From assembly GCA_964452575.1 (NCBI GenBank), contig CAYVMN010000199.1:1-8071 (forward strand): 8,071 nucleotides of DNA, given 5' to 3'. This DNA is from CAYVMN01 sp964452575 (GTDB lineage: Bacteria > Desulfobacterota > DSM-4660 > Desulfatiglandales > Desulfatiglandaceae). Below the pieces are notes generated by a model. That model searched no databases and was not told the DNA's origin. It worked only from the letters and a program-made list of their open reading frames with translations. The first letter of the stretch is position 1; each line of letters begins with the position of its first letter. A program made the translations under genes and the position numbers. Below are positions 7,777 to 8,071 of this stretch, piece after piece.

Positions 7777-7946
7777 TCACTAACCGACAATACCCACAGG
7801 CAGGGCATGCGCTTACCCCCCCCGAATCTTGAGCCATTTACTGGATCTTGCCCCTCCAAGACCATCTTGAATCTCTGAAAATGGCGACTTCCTATGCCGT
7901 CACAAACAGCTTCCTGCAACAGATCCCACAGTTCTGGCTTGACCAT
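7773..7946 (-). CDS. Small hypothetical ORF, unrecognised
   Basis: An ATG at 7946 with AAAAAAGG 5 nt upstream opens a 57-residue ORF ending at a TGA at 7773-7775. The residues start MVKPELWDLLQEAV, include RHFQRFKMVLEGQDPVNGS, and end in LSVSD. The first half looks like an ordinary amphipathic, gene-like sequence, while the second half follows a run of eight G (7816-7823 on the + strand as C) and reads less naturally. The frame is open back to a stop at 8007-8009, allowing a longer start at a TTG at 7997. I recognise no family. It may be a small gene, a frameshifted remnant, or chance. It overlaps a + strand terminator hairpin and ends inside the candidate cinA promoter. Confidence 0.3.
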   Translation of the reverse strand: MVKPELWDLLQEAVCDGIGSRHFQRFKMVLEGQDPVNGSRFGGGKRMPCLWVLSVSD

Positions 7947-7959
7947 TTGAGCCTTTTTT
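7936..7959 (+). terminator. Candidate Rho-independent terminator on the + strand
   Basis: GGCTTGA (7936-7942) can pair with TTGAGCC (7947-7953) around a CCAT loop. This gives seven base pairs including two G-U wobbles, and six T follow directly (7954-7959). The geometry is that of an intrinsic terminator for rightward transcription. No + strand gene upstream of it is evident, because cinA to its left is transcribed away from it. On the - strand the same hairpin would enclose the ATG of the small ORF at 7946. Confidence 0.45.
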
Positions 7960-8002
7960 GGGGAGAGTATCAAGATTCTTGTACTGCAAAATTGCAACCT
8001 GT

Positions 8003-8043
8003 GCGGTTAGCCATTAGCGGTTAGCCATTAGCGGTTAGCATTA
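8003..8043 (+). repeat. Three tandem copies of a 14-bp repeat
   Basis: The unit GCGGTTAGCCATTA occurs at 8003-8016 and 8017-8030 perfectly, and at 8031-8043 with one C missing. There are no spacers between copies, so this is not a CRISPR array. The array ends directly before the ribosome-binding site of the truncated + strand gene at 8057. Confidence 0.9.
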
Positions 8044-8056
8044 AAAGGCGGTGGAA

Positions 8057-8071
8057 ATGAGAGATTTTCGA
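8057..8071 (+). CDS. Start of a + strand gene, truncated at the window edge
   Basis: ATG at 8057 is preceded by AAAAGG (8043-8048) with an 8-nt spacer, a good ribosome-binding site. The five visible codons give MRDFR and reach the edge exactly in frame. From memory, this N-terminus is common among four-helix-bundle proteins of the 23S rRNA intervening-sequence (S23-like) type, which often begin with M-x-DFR followed by a KLKVW-like stretch. Five residues cannot establish the family, and no promoter between the tandem repeat and the ATG could be identified. Confidence 0.4.

Larger units (their letters stand above)
7679..8056. other. Intergenic stretch without a confident gene
   Basis: About 380 bases separate the cinA start from the truncated + strand gene at the edge. 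From left to right they hold a candidate cinA promoter, a small unrecognised - strand ORF (7773-7946), a + strand terminator-like hairpin (7936-7959) and a short tandem repeat (8003-8043). Nothing resembling a tRNA, IS end or CRISPR repeat was seen. Confidence 0.7.

Noticed and set aside
7657..7878. + strand ORF of 73 codons overlapping the cinA start
   Set aside because: It begins inside cinA on the opposite strand, has no convincing ribosome-binding site and a proline/leucine-rich, non-family-like sequence. It could at most be part of the transcript ending at the candidate terminator.
8003..8043. Tandem repeats as a possible CRISPR array or iteron origin
   Set aside because: There are no spacers, the unit is only 14 bp and there are three copies; no cas or replication initiator gene is visible.

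Overview
The window reads as a chromosomal housekeeping region of a Gram-negative (diderm), probably free-living bacterium. A BamD-type lipoprotein requires an outer membrane. The gene orders trxA-trxB-bamD and cinA-thpR-recA-alaS, and the cysteine-rich insert of the alanyl-tRNA synthetase, are most reminiscent of deltaproteobacteria/Desulfobacterota. That assignment is inference from gene content and protein character, not from a search. No tRNA, rRNA, insertion sequence or CRISPR array was recognised.

Left third (1-2133, + strand): a compact redox/envelope operon. Thioredoxin (trxA, 101-424) and its NADPH-dependent reductase (trxB, 468-1421) form a complete electron-delivery pair. The trxB 3' end overlaps by 17 nt the start of a BamD-type outer-membrane assembly lipoprotein (1405-2133). 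The first 77 bases may hold the tail of an upstream + strand gene.

Middle and right (2110-7678, - strand): a four-gene operon read right to left. cinA (competence/damage-inducible protein CinA, nicotinamide-nucleotide amidase type) overlaps thpR (RNA 2',3'-cyclic phosphodiesterase) by 29 nt. A gap of about 50 nt follows, then recA, then alaS, whose likely ATG lies 1 nt after the recA stop. The two operons converge, and the 3' ends of bamD and alaS overlap by 24 nt with no visible terminator between them. A candidate sigma70-type promoter lies upstream of cinA. Ribosome-binding sites settle the starts of trxA, cinA, thpR and recA.

Right edge (7679-8071): about 380 nt without a confident gene, and the least ordinary part of the window. 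It holds the candidate cinA promoter, a small unrecognised - strand ORF with an 8-G run, a good-looking + strand intrinsic terminator overlapping that ORF's start, and three tandem copies of a 14-bp repeat. Directly after the repeats, a ribosome-binding site and ATG open a + strand gene that the window cuts after five codons (MRDFR). That N-terminus is suggestive of the small four-helix-bundle (23S rRNA intervening-sequence / S23-type) family, but five residues prove nothing.

No clearly novel system is visible within the window. The best lead is the repeat plus truncated gene plus orphan terminator cluster at the right end.
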